Positions 42,766-52,309 of a stretch of 64,000 nucleotides of DNA are shown here, one piece after another. Origin of the DNA: Desulfitobacterium sp038181555 (GTDB lineage: Bacteria > Bacillota > Desulfitobacteriia > Desulfitobacteriales > Desulfitobacteriaceae); NCBI RefSeq assembly GCF_038181555.1, contig NZ_JBBWUA010000010.1, positions 46,494 to 110,493 of the forward strand. Direction: 5' to 3'. Numbering within the stretch: the stretch's first letter is position 1; every line of letters starts with the position of its first letter. A program made the translations under genes and the position numbers. The notes under the pieces are model-generated. The model had not been told where the DNA came from, did not search any database, and saw nothing but the letters and a program-made list of their open reading frames with translations.

Positions 42766-43200
42766 GGCACCACTGGTGAATGAAAAGTACATCTGGGTCG
42801 AGTAGCTTATCCACTCCGTGGATAAGTCAGCTAGGGCTTCTGTTCATTCTTCACACAAGCCGAGCTTCCTATAACATACATCCGCGCCGCTCAGGCGCTC
42901 CAGGGCTAGCGTCCTTGTTTCCCTAGCAGAACCCCCGGCGGGAAAGCATCATCTGTGGATTCCGCCGAGGCGAAAATGTCCACCGGACACTTTCGACGCC
43001 AAACCTGAGGGTTATACCTGAAGTGAACCGTGGCTCCGCTAATGCTATGGAAACGTCGTCCGCTCGACGCCCCTCAGCGCTAAAGAAAGCTTGGCTTATG
43101 GCGAGTGAAGCGAGGCAGAAGCCTTAGCTGCCTTATACACAGTGAAATCGCTCTCTACTGTATGTTAAGCTACGCTCTTGGGTCCTTTAGGGGATCAGGA
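42766..43200 (+). other. GC-rich gene-free structured region
   Basis: No coding frame with a start and ribosome site is credible here. Several paired elements are. CTTATCCAC/GTGGATAAG lies near 42806-42826. GGCG..AATGTCC / GGACACTTTCGACGCC spans 42969-43000. CGTCG/CGACG lies near 43055, and GGCAG/CTGCC at 43114-43132. A long-range 11-bp pair AAGCCGAGCTT (42857-42867) with AAGCTTGGCTT (43087-43097) encloses the core. It could be a structured RNA, a composite of repeat elements, or a decayed gene. Copy C of the dispersed repeat is at its left edge. Confidence 0.5.
42792..42808 (+). repeat. Dispersed repeat, copy C
   Basis: TCTGGGTCGAGTAGCTT, identical to copy A at 36568. It is 30 bases after the LtaS-like stop. 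Confidence 0.75.
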
Positions 43201-43224
43201 GTAGTGAGTAGGGAATATAGCAAC

Positions 43225-43266
43225 AGAAAAAGAAACCAGCGTCTCAATATGAGATGCTGGTTTCTT
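43225..43266 (-). terminator. Terminator of carD-like gene
   Basis: Stem AAGAAACCAGC / GCTGGTTTCTT (43230-43240, 43256-43266) with inner TCTC/GAGA. On the minus strand it is followed by TTTCTG. Confidence 0.8.
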
Positions 43267-43284
43267 TGTTATAGCTTTGGTGAG

Positions 43285-43809
43285 TTATCCTAATAACTCT
43301 TGCTTTTCATGTTCATCTTTAGCACGGGTAATAATTTCCTGAAGCATTTCGACGGCTTCTTCCATCTCAATGCCTTTGGCTTGAACAATTTCGCTGGTTA
43401 TGATCTGGCAGGCGCTGTTCAGCATATTATTATCTTCCATGCCGAGCTTGTGGAGCTTGCTTTTTCGTGTTAAATCCCGAATGATCTCGCACTCTTGAAA
43501 GATATCCCCGCTTTTCATTTTCTTCTTATTGATATCACGGTAAAAGCGGTTATTGCTTTCGAAAATTACAGGGTCTGTATCTCCCTGAAATAAGAAACTC
43601 AACACATCATCGATGATTTCGCTGTTGACCACTTGCCGAATACCCAAATCCTCAGCTTTTCCGACAGGAATCATAATTTCCATATGGACATGAGGAATGT
43701 TCAAGAGGTAATACTGTCCTTTAACACCTAAGACCTCTTTTTCTTCGATGGAATCGATAATTCCCGCCCCATACATGGGATAGAGAACCCTATCACCCAC
43801 TTGAAACAT
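43285..43809 (-). CDS. CarD-family transcription regulator
   Basis: About 174 residues. The N-terminal RNA-polymerase-interacting Tudor-like domain is MFQVGDRVLYPMYGAG followed by IIDSIEEKEVLGVKGQYYLL. The C-terminal part is helical and charged (DNA-binding region). CarD/CdnL proteins stabilise the open complex at promoters, often rRNA promoters. The ATG at 43809 follows a GGGGGGTG ribosome site. An in-frame TTG five codons upstream overlaps that site. It is divergent from the glycogen cluster. Confidence 0.87.
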   Translation of the reverse strand: MFQVGDRVLYPMYGAGIIDSIEEKEVLGVKGQYYLLNIPHVHMEIMIPVGKAEDLGIRQVVNSEIIDDVLSFLFQGDTDPVIFESNNRFYRDINKKKMKSGDIFQECEIIRDLTRKSKLHKLGMEDNNMLNSACQIITSEIVQAKGIEMEEAVEMLQEIITRAKDEHEKQELLG

Positions 43810-44013
43810 CGAGTCACCCCCCAAATGATTTACTTTTAATAGTATAGCACAAAAACCGAGGATTGTAAAATTCTATATGATATCATAGGTAATACAGCTG
43901 TGTCAATACATTTTAATGCTGGACTTACCTGTATTTGCCCCATTTTGCTCATAATGCAATTGCTCGTTCTAAAGCAAGACGGAAAAGCATAGAATTTAGT
44001 GAATTACAGACAA

Positions 44014-44060
44014 GCATCATACAAATCTCGGCTTGATGGAGATAGCTCCATCTATGATGC
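44014..44060 (+). promoter_or_regulatory. Nested hairpin in the glycogen operon leader
   Basis: Outer GCATCAT / ATGATGC (44014-44020, 44054-44060) and inner GATGGAG-ATAG-CTCCATC (44035-44052) form a two-part stem. It lies 40 bases before the glgB ribosome site. No strong T-tract follows directly. Otherwise the 300-base gap before glgB shows no gene. Confidence 0.45.
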
Positions 44061-44116
44061 AGTCGTTCGTTTAGTCCAGGATTTTTCCACCCATTCACCG
44101 AAAGGAGGCAGATAGT

Positions 44117-46009
44117 ATAGAACTTCATAAGAACGATTCTTTGCTCACCCCAGAAGAGATGGTTCTTTTTAATCGCGGTGAGTTTTATCATAGTTTCCTT
44201 AAATTCGGTGCACATTTTATAAGGCATCAGGAGCGATGGGGAACATTTTTCTCCTTATGGGCTCCCCATGCAACTCATGTCTCAGTCGTAGGGGATTTTA
44301 ATGACTGGTGTGGTGTAAATCATCCCATGAATAAATGGGAGGACCATGGGGTATGGACTTTATTTATCCCAGGCTTAGAACAAGGCGAGATTTACAAATA
44401 CGAAATCTTGACTGCTGCTGGAGAAAGAGTGCTGAAAGCGGATCCTTTTGCCTTCTTCTCCGAAGTGAGGCCCAATACAGCTTCAGTAGTATATTCCCTA
44501 GAGGGTTATCTCTGGCACGACCAGACTTGGCTGGACAAACGCAAAACTATCGACTATAAGCTGATGACCTTATCTATTTATGAAATGCATCTCGGTTCTT
44601 GGAAACGTAAGGAGGGAGGTGGATTTTATAGTTATAGGGAAATTGCGCCTGAGCTCATTAGCTACTTGAAAAAAATGGGCTATACCCATGTGGAATTTCT
44701 GCCCTTGCTGGAGCACCCCTATGACGGGTCGTGGGGTTATCAGGGAACGGGATACTATGCTAGTACCAGTCGTTATGGTACTCCCCAGGATCTGATGGCT
44801 TTGATTGACCAATGCCATCAGGCGGATATCGGCGTGATTATGGATTGGGTTCCGGGCCATTTTTGCAAGGATGCCCATGGCTTAGGAAACTTTGACGGAA
44901 GTGCTCTCTTTGAGAAGGAAGTTCACGAGCATTGGGGTACCTATAAATTTGATTATACTCGGTCGGAAGTATGGAGCTTTTTGATTTCTAATGCTATCTT
45001 CTGGCTGGAGATTTATCATGTGGATGGCCTACGAGTGGATGGGGTAAGCAGCATGCTCTACCTGGATTATGGCAAGGAAAATAAAGCCTGGGAGCCCAAT
45101 GTTTTGGGGGGGAGAGAGGATTTAGCGGCCGTTCAATTTCTGAGACGTCTTAATGAAACTGTAGATGCTCTCTTTCCTGATGTGCTGATGATTGCCGAAG
45201 AGGCTACGGATTGGCAGGGGGTAACAAGGCCTCTAGAAGAAGAAGGGCTAGGTTTCTCATTTAAATGGAATATGGGCTGGATGAACGATACCCTGCGTTA
45301 TATCTCCTTGGATTTTGAGCAAAGAAAAGAGCATCATCAGCTATTAACCTTTCCCATGATGTATGCCTATTCAGAAAGCTATATTCTGCCATTATCCCAT
45401 GATGAGGTAGTCCATGGTAAAAAGTCCTTATTGAATAAGATGCCCGGAAATTACGAGCAAAAGTTTGCAGGATTAAAAGGCTTAATGACCTATTGGCTCT
45501 GTTGCCCTGGGAAGAAGCTGCTCTTTATGGGAGGTGAGATTGCCCAATTTATTGAATGGCGAGAGGATCGGGAGCTAGATTGGTTTCTTCTTGAGTTTGA
45601 CAGGCATCGGCAGTATCACCTTTTTCTTCAACACCTTCAGGCTATCTATGGAGAAGAAAAGGCTTTATGGCAAAATGACCTGAGTTGGTCGGGATTTGAG
45701 TGGATCGATGTGCATAACCATGAACAAGGGATCCTCGTGTTTTGTCGTAAAGGCAAAGAACCTCAGGATCGTTTGGTGGTGCTCATCAATTTCCAACCCC
45801 ACAGCTATACTCAATATCGGATCGGAGTGGAAAAAGCCAAAGGATATAGGGAAATCATCAATACGGACAGAGCAGACTACGGTGGTCAAGGGGTGAATAA
45901 TACAGGAATTATCATGGTGGAAAGGGTTCCCTGGCATGGACGAGAGTATTCGTTGGAACTACGGGTTCCTGCGCTAGGAGCTATCCTTTTAAAACCGGTA
46001 CATGCATAA
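44117..46009 (+). CDS. glgB: 1,4-alpha-glucan branching enzyme
   Basis: Makes alpha-1,6 branches in glycogen. It has an N-terminal CBM48 (residues about 25-115, FSLWAPHATHVSVVGDFNDW), a GH13 catalytic domain and a C-terminal beta domain. The nucleophile Asp is near residue 308 in GLRVDGVSSM; the acid/base Glu is in MIAEEATDW, and LSHDEVVHGK is intact. The start is uncertain. AAAGGAGG at 44101-44108 is 8 bases before an ATA codon at 44117, in frame. The next classical starts, TTG 44141 and ATG 44159, have poor ribosome sites. It is the first gene of the glycogen cluster. Confidence 0.9.
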   Translation: MELHKNDSLLTPEEMVLFNRGEFYHSFLKFGAHFIRHQERWGTFFSLWAPHATHVSVVGDFNDWCGVNHPMNKWEDHGVWTLFIPGLEQGEIYKYEILTAAGERVLKADPFAFFSEVRPNTASVVYSLEGYLWHDQTWLDKRKTIDYKLMTLSIYEMHLGSWKRKEGGGFYSYREIAPELISYLKKMGYTHVEFLPLLEHPYDGSWGYQGTGYYASTSRYGTPQDLMALIDQCHQADIGVIMDWVPGHFCKDAHGLGNFDGSALFEKEVHEHWGTYKFDYTRSEVWSFLISNAIFWLEIYHVDGLRVDGVSSMLYLDYGKENKAWEPNVLGGREDLAAVQFLRRLNETVDALFPDVLMIAEEATDWQGVTRPLEEEGLGFSFKWNMGWMNDTLRYISLDFEQRKEHHQLLTFPMMYAYSESYILPLSHDEVVHGKKSLLNKMPGNYEQKFAGLKGLMTYWLCCPGKKLLFMGGEIAQFIEWREDRELDWFLLEFDRHRQYHLFLQHLQAIYGEEKALWQNDLSWSGFEWIDVHNHEQGILVFCRKGKEPQDRLVVLINFQPHSYTQYRIGVEKAKGYREIINTDRADYGGQGVNNTGIIMVERVPWHGREYSLELRVPALGAILLKPVHA

Positions 46010-46069
46010 ATATTGGGGCGAAGAATAGACATTGTAATACGTCGGTTTTTGAAGGAGAGAAAAATTAAG

Positions 46070-48517
46070 ATGTTTTCAGATAAAAATAGCTTTAAGGATG
46101 CTTATCAGGAGAAATTTGCTGAGATTAAGGGGAAGTCCATTGAAGAAGGAACCCTCTGGGATAAATATCACACCTTAGTAGTACTTCTCAAGGAAGAGAT
46201 AAGCCTCTGCCGAGCCTTTACCAACTATACAGCAGATCAAAAACAACCCGCTAAGCAGGTCTACTATTTTTCCATGGAGTTCCTCATCGGGAAGCTGCTG
46301 AATAATTATCTGATTAATATCGGCATTGAAACTATTGTTTGCGAGGGCTTAGCAGAGCTCAATATTGACCTAGAAGACCTGATTGCTCAAGAAAGCGATG
46401 CCGGCTTAGGGAATGGGGGGTTGGGTCGCTTAGCAGCCTGTTTCTTGGATTCAATGGCTTTTCTCGGGATCGTCGGCCATGGTAACGGTATTCGTTATAA
46501 GTACGGTCTGTTTGAACAGAAAATCATCAACGGCCAGCAAACAGAGATAGCCGATCATTGGCTGAAGAACGGATATCCTTGGGAGACCAGAAAACCAGAT
46601 AAGGCCATCGTTGTCAAGTTTAAAGGCAACATTAGGGCTGAAAGGGTCAATGGGAGACTCGTATTCCATCATGAGAACTATGAACCGGTGTTAGCAGTGC
46701 CCTATGATATCCCCATCTTCAGCTATGAAAATCCCTTTCTCATCAATAATTTAAGACTCTGGAGTGCGGAACCCTTATCCTCTGAATTGGATTTGGCTTT
46801 ATTTAACCAAGGAAACTTTACGCAAGCTTTAAGCTACAAGTCAGAAGTTGAGTCTATTTCTTATATCCTCTATCCGGAGGATAGTAACCTTGCTGGAAGG
46901 GAGCTGCGGCTCAAGCAAGAGTATTTTTTCGTGGCTGCGGGACTCGGAGCGATCGTGCGTAGCTATAAAAAACGCAATGGAACCTTAAAGGACTTTTCTC
47001 AGGGTGTAGCAATTCATATTAACGATACCCATCCTGCCCTCTGTATCCCTGAATTGATGAGGATTTTCATTGATGAAGAGGGAATGGATTGGGAGGAGAG
47101 TTGGAATATCACGGTGGATGCCATTTCCTATACGAACCATACGATTATGCCGGAGGCTCTTGAAAAATGGCCGGTTGGCTTACTTGAGAATCTTCTGCCC
47201 AGGATCTATCTGATTATTGAAGAGATTGACCGACGGTTCAAGGAGAAGCTTTTAAGGCGCTTCTTTAACTGTGAAGAATTGTTAAAAAGTACACCTATCA
47301 TAAGAGAGGGTCAGATTTGCATGGCAAATCTGGCTATTATCGGTAGTCATTCTATCAATGGTGTCGCTAGGCTGCACACGGAGATTCTAAAGCACCATGT
47401 CTTTAAGGACTTTCACCGTATCTTCGGATATAAATTCACAAATTTAACTAATGGCGTTAATCATCGGCGTTTCCTTTTAACGGCTAATCCTGCCCTCTCT
47501 GGGCTTATCACTGAAGCCATTGGTCCAGGATGGAAGACGAATGCGAGTGAGCTCAGAAAGCTTCACCACTATCAAGAAGACGCTAGTTTTATGGAGCAAT
47601 TAGGTAAAGTGAAATACCAAAACAAACAAAGATTGGCGCTGATGATTCAAGAAAAGCAGGGAATATGCCTAGATCCCCATTCCCTTTATGATGTGCATGT
47701 CAAGCGGATTCATGCCTACAAGCGCCAGCTTCTCAATGTGTTTAAGGTCATGGATCTCTATAATCGTCTGCAAATGGACCCAGAGGCCGTTCAAAGTTCG
47801 TATTCCTTTATCTTTGGCGGGAAAGCTGCGCCTGGCTATCACTATGCCAAAAGCATTATTAAGCTGATTCATGACCTTGCGCAAAAAATTAATAAGGATC
47901 AGCGCATGAAGGAAAAATTAAAAGTGGTTTTCCTAGAGAATTTTAACGTCTCCTTAGCGGAAAGAATCTATCCGGCAGCGGATCTCAGTGAGCAAATCTC
48001 AACCGCCAGCAAGGAAGCATCCGGTACGGGGAATATGAAGTTTATGATGAATGGGGCCCTTACCTTAGGAACTCTAGATGGGGCTAATGTAGAGATTAGT
48101 GAGGCCGTAGGAGATGAGCATATCTTTATTTTTGGCCTCACCGCAGATGAAGTGATCGAGTATAACAGAAATCGCAGCTATAAGTCTTGGGATGAGTATC
48201 ATACTAATCCGCGCTTAAAGAAGATCCTTGAGCAGCTGAATTCTAATTATTTATTAGAAAACACACAAGAATTTCGAGCAATCTACGATAGTTTGCTTCT
48301 CTATAATGATGAATTCTACGTTCTCAAGGATTTTGAATCCTATATGATGACCTTCGAAGAAGCGTCAAAGCGTTTTCTCGATCAAGAAAAGTGGCTTCAA
48401 TCTTCTCTACACAATATTGCGGAATCGGGAGTTTTCTCCAGTGATCGGACCATACGGGAATATGCCCATCAGGTTTGGCGAGCACGCTGTCGGAGAATTG
48501 AGGAGAAAGAGGAGTAG
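46070..48517 (+). CDS. glgP: Glycogen phosphorylase
   Basis: Releases glucose-1-phosphate from glycogen. It is about 815 residues and full length. The pyridoxal-phosphate Lys lies in the late motif STASKEASGTGNMKFMMNGA, and other conserved blocks include SDAGLGNGGLGRLAACFLDS and IHAYKRQLLN. The ATG at 46070 (MFSDKNSFKDAYQEKF) has GAAGGAGAG upstream; the longer frame from 46013 overlaps the leader. It follows glgB by 60 bases and precedes glgC by 2 bases. Confidence 0.95.
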   Translation: MFSDKNSFKDAYQEKFAEIKGKSIEEGTLWDKYHTLVVLLKEEISLCRAFTNYTADQKQPAKQVYYFSMEFLIGKLLNNYLINIGIETIVCEGLAELNIDLEDLIAQESDAGLGNGGLGRLAACFLDSMAFLGIVGHGNGIRYKYGLFEQKIINGQQTEIADHWLKNGYPWETRKPDKAIVVKFKGNIRAERVNGRLVFHHENYEPVLAVPYDIPIFSYENPFLINNLRLWSAEPLSSELDLALFNQGNFTQALSYKSEVESISYILYPEDSNLAGRELRLKQEYFFVAAGLGAIVRSYKKRNGTLKDFSQGVAIHINDTHPALCIPELMRIFIDEEGMDWEESWNITVDAISYTNHTIMPEALEKWPVGLLENLLPRIYLIIEEIDRRFKEKLLRRFFNCEELLKSTPIIREGQICMANLAIIGSHSINGVARLHTEILKHHVFKDFHRIFGYKFTNLTNGVNHRRFLLTANPALSGLITEAIGPGWKTNASELRKLHHYQEDASFMEQLGKVKYQNKQRLALMIQEKQGICLDPHSLYDVHVKRIHAYKRQLLNVFKVMDLYNRLQMDPEAVQSSYSFIFGGKAAPGYHYAKSIIKLIHDLAQKINKDQRMKEKLKVVFLENFNVSLAERIYPAADLSEQISTASKEASGTGNMKFMMNGALTLGTLDGANVEISEAVGDEHIFIFGLTADEVIEYNRNRSYKSWDEYHTNPRLKKILEQLNSNYLLENTQEFRAIYDSLLLYNDEFYVLKDFESYMMTFEEASKRFLDQEKWLQSSLHNIAESGVFSSDRTIREYAHQVWRARCRRIEEKEE

Positions 48518-48519
48518 CT

Positions 48520-49734
48520 ATGCGAAAAAAAGAGTGTATAGCCATGTTATTGGCGGGGGGACAAGGGAGTAGGCTAGGAAGTTTAACTCGCAATATTGCC
48601 AAGCCTGCTGTGTCCTTTGCGGGTAAATATCGGATTATTGATTTTAGCCTAAGTAATTGCACACACTCAAATATTGATACGGTGGGTGTCCTGACCCAGT
48701 ATAAACCCTTTGTGCTGAATTCCTATATCGGCAAGGGTTCGGCTTGGGACTTGAATTGCTTAAATGGTGGGGTTCATATCTTGCCACCATTTTTGGGTGA
48801 GAATCAAGGCAGCTGGTATAAAGGAACAGCCAATGCGATCTATCAAAATATAGATTTCATTAATTTCTATAATCCGGAGTACATTTTGATTCTTTCCGGT
48901 GACCATATCTATCAGATGGACTACTACGATATGCTAACCTTCCATAAACAAGCTCAGGCAGAAGTCACCCTATCGACTATTGCTGTCCCCTGGGAGGAAG
49001 CTTCACGTTTCGGTGTTATGACGACGGATGAGAGCGGGAGAATCAGCGAATTTGCCGAGAAACCAGTGCATCCCCAGAGCAACTTAGCCTCCATGGGCGT
49101 CTATATCTTTAACTGGGAGGTGCTTAAAGAAGCCCTTTGGGAGGATGAAGCCGATGTGAATTCTGAAAAGGATTTTGGCAAGAATGTGATACCTCGCCTT
49201 TTGCAACAGGGGAAGAGGATCTATTCCTATCTATTTCATGGCTATTGGCGTGATGTGGGCACCATCGAGAGCTATTACAATGCCAATATGGAGGTTTTGC
49301 GTGAAGAAAAGATTGATAAATTTTTTGAACTCAAGCAGAGGATTTTTTCTAATGAGGAGATTTTGGCCCCCCACTATATTGGCGCTGAGGCAAAAATCCA
49401 AGACAGTCTGATCGGTAATGGGTGCACGATCCTTGGGGAGGTCCATCATTCCATTATTTCGGCGGGGGTCTATGTGGGAGAAGGGAGCTTTATTGAAGAT
49501 TCTATATTGCTCCCCAATGCTGAGGTCCATAAGAATGTTAGGCTGTGGAAAACCATCTTAGGGGAGAATGCGACAGTACAAGATGATTGTTGTATTGGCG
49601 TAGAGGGTGAGGATGAGCCGGCTCAGGAAGGGATTACGGTGATTGGGGACCATTTGCAAATACCGAGGGGAGCGGTCATCGGCGAAGGAAAGAATGTCAC
49701 TAAGGATGATGTAAGGAAGGAGGGGGGACAGTGA
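48520..49734 (+). CDS. glgC: Glucose-1-phosphate adenylyltransferase
   Basis: Makes ADP-glucose from ATP and glucose-1-phosphate. The 404-residue protein has MLLAGGQGSRLGSLTRNIAK (nucleotide loop), LSGDHIYQMDYYDML, and a left-handed beta-helix C-terminus. It starts 2 bases after glgP. Its stop overlaps the GTG of glgD by 4 bases (GTGA), so the two are coupled. This is the Firmicutes GlgC/GlgD two-subunit arrangement. Confidence 0.95.
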   Translation: MRKKECIAMLLAGGQGSRLGSLTRNIAKPAVSFAGKYRIIDFSLSNCTHSNIDTVGVLTQYKPFVLNSYIGKGSAWDLNCLNGGVHILPPFLGENQGSWYKGTANAIYQNIDFINFYNPEYILILSGDHIYQMDYYDMLTFHKQAQAEVTLSTIAVPWEEASRFGVMTTDESGRISEFAEKPVHPQSNLASMGVYIFNWEVLKEALWEDEADVNSEKDFGKNVIPRLLQQGKRIYSYLFHGYWRDVGTIESYYNANMEVLREEKIDKFFELKQRIFSNEEILAPHYIGAEAKIQDSLIGNGCTILGEVHHSIISAGVYVGEGSFIEDSILLPNAEVHKNVRLWKTILGENATVQDDCCIGVEGEDEPAQEGITVIGDHLQIPRGAVIGEGKNVTKDDVRKEGGQ

Positions 49735-50852
49735 GTAGTGCTATCGGTATTATTTCGGCGAATATGAACTCTAGTGTCTTGCAGGGTTTAGCGCAAGAAC
49801 GTCCCATAGCAGCGGTCCCCTTCGGTGGTCGCTATCGACTCTTAGATTTTGCTCTTTCCAGTATGGTGAACTCAGGAATCCGAACAGTTGGCTTAGTCAC
49901 CCCTCAGCAATATCGCCCTATGCTTGACCATTTAGGAGCAGGAAAGGATTGGTCCTTAGATCGCAAATCTGGGGGATTGTTTATTCTGCCCGGTGCTATC
50001 CATAGCTTGGGTCATTATGATATTCGGTTTAGCTTGAAGGATATCGCCTTGAATATAGAGTTTCTGGAAAAGGATTGTGCCCGAAACGTTATTATCAGCA
50101 GTTCGGATCATGTTTTCAATGCGGATTTTCGGCCCATCATCGATCATCATGACCAGGTAGAGGCTGATGTTACCTTGGTCTACAACCAATCCGATCGTCC
50201 CTTCGAAAGGGAAGACCTAATCTATCTTCGGGGAAAAGAGGATGGAAGGATAACTGGGTTGGGTAAGAATTGCGAGATGTCCGGACCAGATACTCCTTGT
50301 AAATATTTTATTGATCTATTTATTATTCGTCGTGAACTTCTGCTGCAGATGATTGAAGGTTACCGAAGCGTTGAAAATATTGAGTTGATTGAGATCATCG
50401 CCCAGCATCTTGGCGAACTTAAGGTTCATGGATATTTTTTTGGTGGATATGTGGGTCGCATTCACTCCGTCAGTGACTATTTTCAAAGCAACCTTGCTTT
50501 GCTGAGGGAAGAAATACGTAAGGATTTATTCATCAATACCCAGCCTATTCGCACTAAAATAAGAGACAATCCCCCCGCAAAATATGGGAAGAAGGCACAA
50601 GTGAAGAATTCTTTAATATCTAGTGGTTGCACGATCGAGGGTACTGTAGAAAATACCATCCTTTCCCGAGGGATAGTGATTGAAGAGGGCTGCGAGATTC
50701 AAAATTGCATTATCATGTCAAAATGCGTCATCGGTAAGGGTTCGAAACTGCAAAATGTTATTCTCGATAAATTCGTGGCGGTAAATGAAGGCAATGTCCT
50801 CCAAGGACAAGTCAATCAGCCTTTGGTAATCTCCAAGAAAGCAATCATCTAA
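49731..50852 (+). CDS. glgD: GlgD subunit of glucose-1-phosphate adenylyltransferase
   Basis: 373 residues, homologous to GlgC but without its intact nucleotide loop. The corresponding N-terminus reads GIISANMNSSVLQGLAQERP instead of GGxGxRL. Later blocks IISSSDHVFNADFRP and the beta-helix remain. GlgD is usually non-catalytic or weak and modulates GlgC in a heterotetramer. It starts with GTG overlapping glgC. Confidence 0.92.
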   Translation: MSSAIGIISANMNSSVLQGLAQERPIAAVPFGGRYRLLDFALSSMVNSGIRTVGLVTPQQYRPMLDHLGAGKDWSLDRKSGGLFILPGAIHSLGHYDIRFSLKDIALNIEFLEKDCARNVIISSSDHVFNADFRPIIDHHDQVEADVTLVYNQSDRPFEREDLIYLRGKEDGRITGLGKNCEMSGPDTPCKYFIDLFIIRRELLLQMIEGYRSVENIELIEIIAQHLGELKVHGYFFGGYVGRIHSVSDYFQSNLALLREEIRKDLFINTQPIRTKIRDNPPAKYGKKAQVKNSLISSGCTIEGTVENTILSRGIVIEEGCEIQNCIIMSKCVIGKGSKLQNVILDKFVAVNEGNVLQGQVNQPLVISKKAII

Positions 50853-50864
50853 GGAGTTGTGCCA

Positions 50865-52274
50865 ATGAAAGTGCTTTTTGCCTTAACCGAAGCGGATCCC
50901 TTTATTAAGACGGGGGGACTAGGGGAGGTAGGCGGTTCGCTACCTCTAGCTTTGCAAGAGCAGGGGGTTGAGATTCGGGTCATTCTACCCAAATACAGTA
51001 GTATAGCAAGTAGCTACCGCCAAGCAATGAAACCCCTAGGTAATTTTACAGTGCCCTTAGCCTGGAGGAACCAGTACTGCGGTTTAGATGAGTTGAAATA
51101 CCAGGGCATCCATTATTATTTTTTAGATAACGAATACTATTTTCGGCGCTCTAAGTGCTATGGCGATGAGGATGAAGGTGAGCAATATGCCTTCTTCAGC
51201 CGGGCGGTTTTGGAAAGCCTTCGCTATCTTCCGGATTTCAAACCAGATATCATTCATTGTCATGATTGGCACACGGCCTTGATTCCTCTCTTTCTCGAGG
51301 CCTTTTATGCCCAGGATACCCTTTATTACAAGCTAAGGACCCTATTCACTATTCATAATTTAAAGTATCAGGGGATCTTCCCTAAAGAAACCTTGACTGA
51401 TGTATTGGGATTGGGTTGGGACTATTTCACCCCGGAGGGGCTTGAATTTAACGGGGCTATCAACTTTATGAAAGCAGGCATTCGGTATAGTGATCGTGTG
51501 ACGACGGTCAGTCCAACCTACGCGGAGGAAATCCAGCATCTATACTGGGGAGAAGGACTCCATGGGGTGATTCATGAGCGGAAGGATTCCCTTATCGGTA
51601 TTCTTAATGGTGTTCCTGCACCGAAGGGTGAGCATAGTCTGGCAGCTAAAAGAGCGAATAAAAAGGAATTGCAGGCTCAACTGGGCTTGTTGGAATCGGA
51701 AGATATACCGATTCTTTGTATGGTCTCACGGCTTGTTGAACAGAAGGGGTTGGACCTACTTCTTCATATCCTGGAGGAGATCCTTGCCCTAGACATTCAA
51801 TTGATCATTCTGGGCAGTGGCGACCCCCATTATGAAAAGAGGATTAGAGAATTTAGAGAGCGGTTCCCGCATAATTTTAGGGCTCTGCTATGCTATCAGG
51901 ATGACCTTGCCCAAAGCATCTATGCAGGGGGGGATGCTTTTCTTATGCCCTCGCGTTATGAACCTTGCGGTATTGCCCAGATGATTGCCATGAGCTATGG
52001 GAATATCCCCATAGTGAGAGAAACAGGAGGATTAAAGGATACTGTCAAGCCCTATTCGGTTACAACAGGAGAAGGCAATGGTTTTACCTTCACCCACTAC
52101 AATGCCCATGAGCTTCTCTACGCTATTCAAGAGGCGGTAAAAATGTTTCGAGAAAATAAGGCGGCTTGGCAAAAGCTACAGGAAAATGCGCTGAACTCAG
52201 AATTTAGCTGGAGTCGCTCGGCTGCAAAATATTATGATGTCTATGAAGATGTCTATTATTTTAAAACAAAATAA
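50865..52274 (+). CDS. glgA: Glycogen synthase (ADP-glucose)
   Basis: A GT5 glucosyltransferase extending alpha-1,4 chains. The N-terminus KVLFALTEADPFIKTGGLGE carries the KTGGL ADP-glucose loop. CHDWHTALIPLF and the C-terminal PSRYEPCGIAQMIAMSYG with the ETGGLKDTV loop are present. It is 469 residues. The ATG at 50865 has AAGGAG upstream; an in-frame TTG two codons earlier is too close to it. It sits 12 bases after glgD. Confidence 0.95.
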   Translation: MKVLFALTEADPFIKTGGLGEVGGSLPLALQEQGVEIRVILPKYSSIASSYRQAMKPLGNFTVPLAWRNQYCGLDELKYQGIHYYFLDNEYYFRRSKCYGDEDEGEQYAFFSRAVLESLRYLPDFKPDIIHCHDWHTALIPLFLEAFYAQDTLYYKLRTLFTIHNLKYQGIFPKETLTDVLGLGWDYFTPEGLEFNGAINFMKAGIRYSDRVTTVSPTYAEEIQHLYWGEGLHGVIHERKDSLIGILNGVPAPKGEHSLAAKRANKKELQAQLGLLESEDIPILCMVSRLVEQKGLDLLLHILEEILALDIQLIILGSGDPHYEKRIREFRERFPHNFRALLCYQDDLAQSIYAGGDAFLMPSRYEPCGIAQMIAMSYGNIPIVRETGGLKDTVKPYSVTTGEGNGFTFTHYNAHELLYAIQEAVKMFRENKAAWQKLQENALNSEFSWSRSAAKYYDVYEDVYYFKTK

Positions 52275-52309
52275 GAAAAACAGATTAAGATAATCGGAGA
52301 TTTTAAATT

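Noticed and set aside
43105..43293. Plus-strand 62-residue frame in the structured gap
   Set aside because: No ribosome site, crosses the carD terminator, atypical composition.
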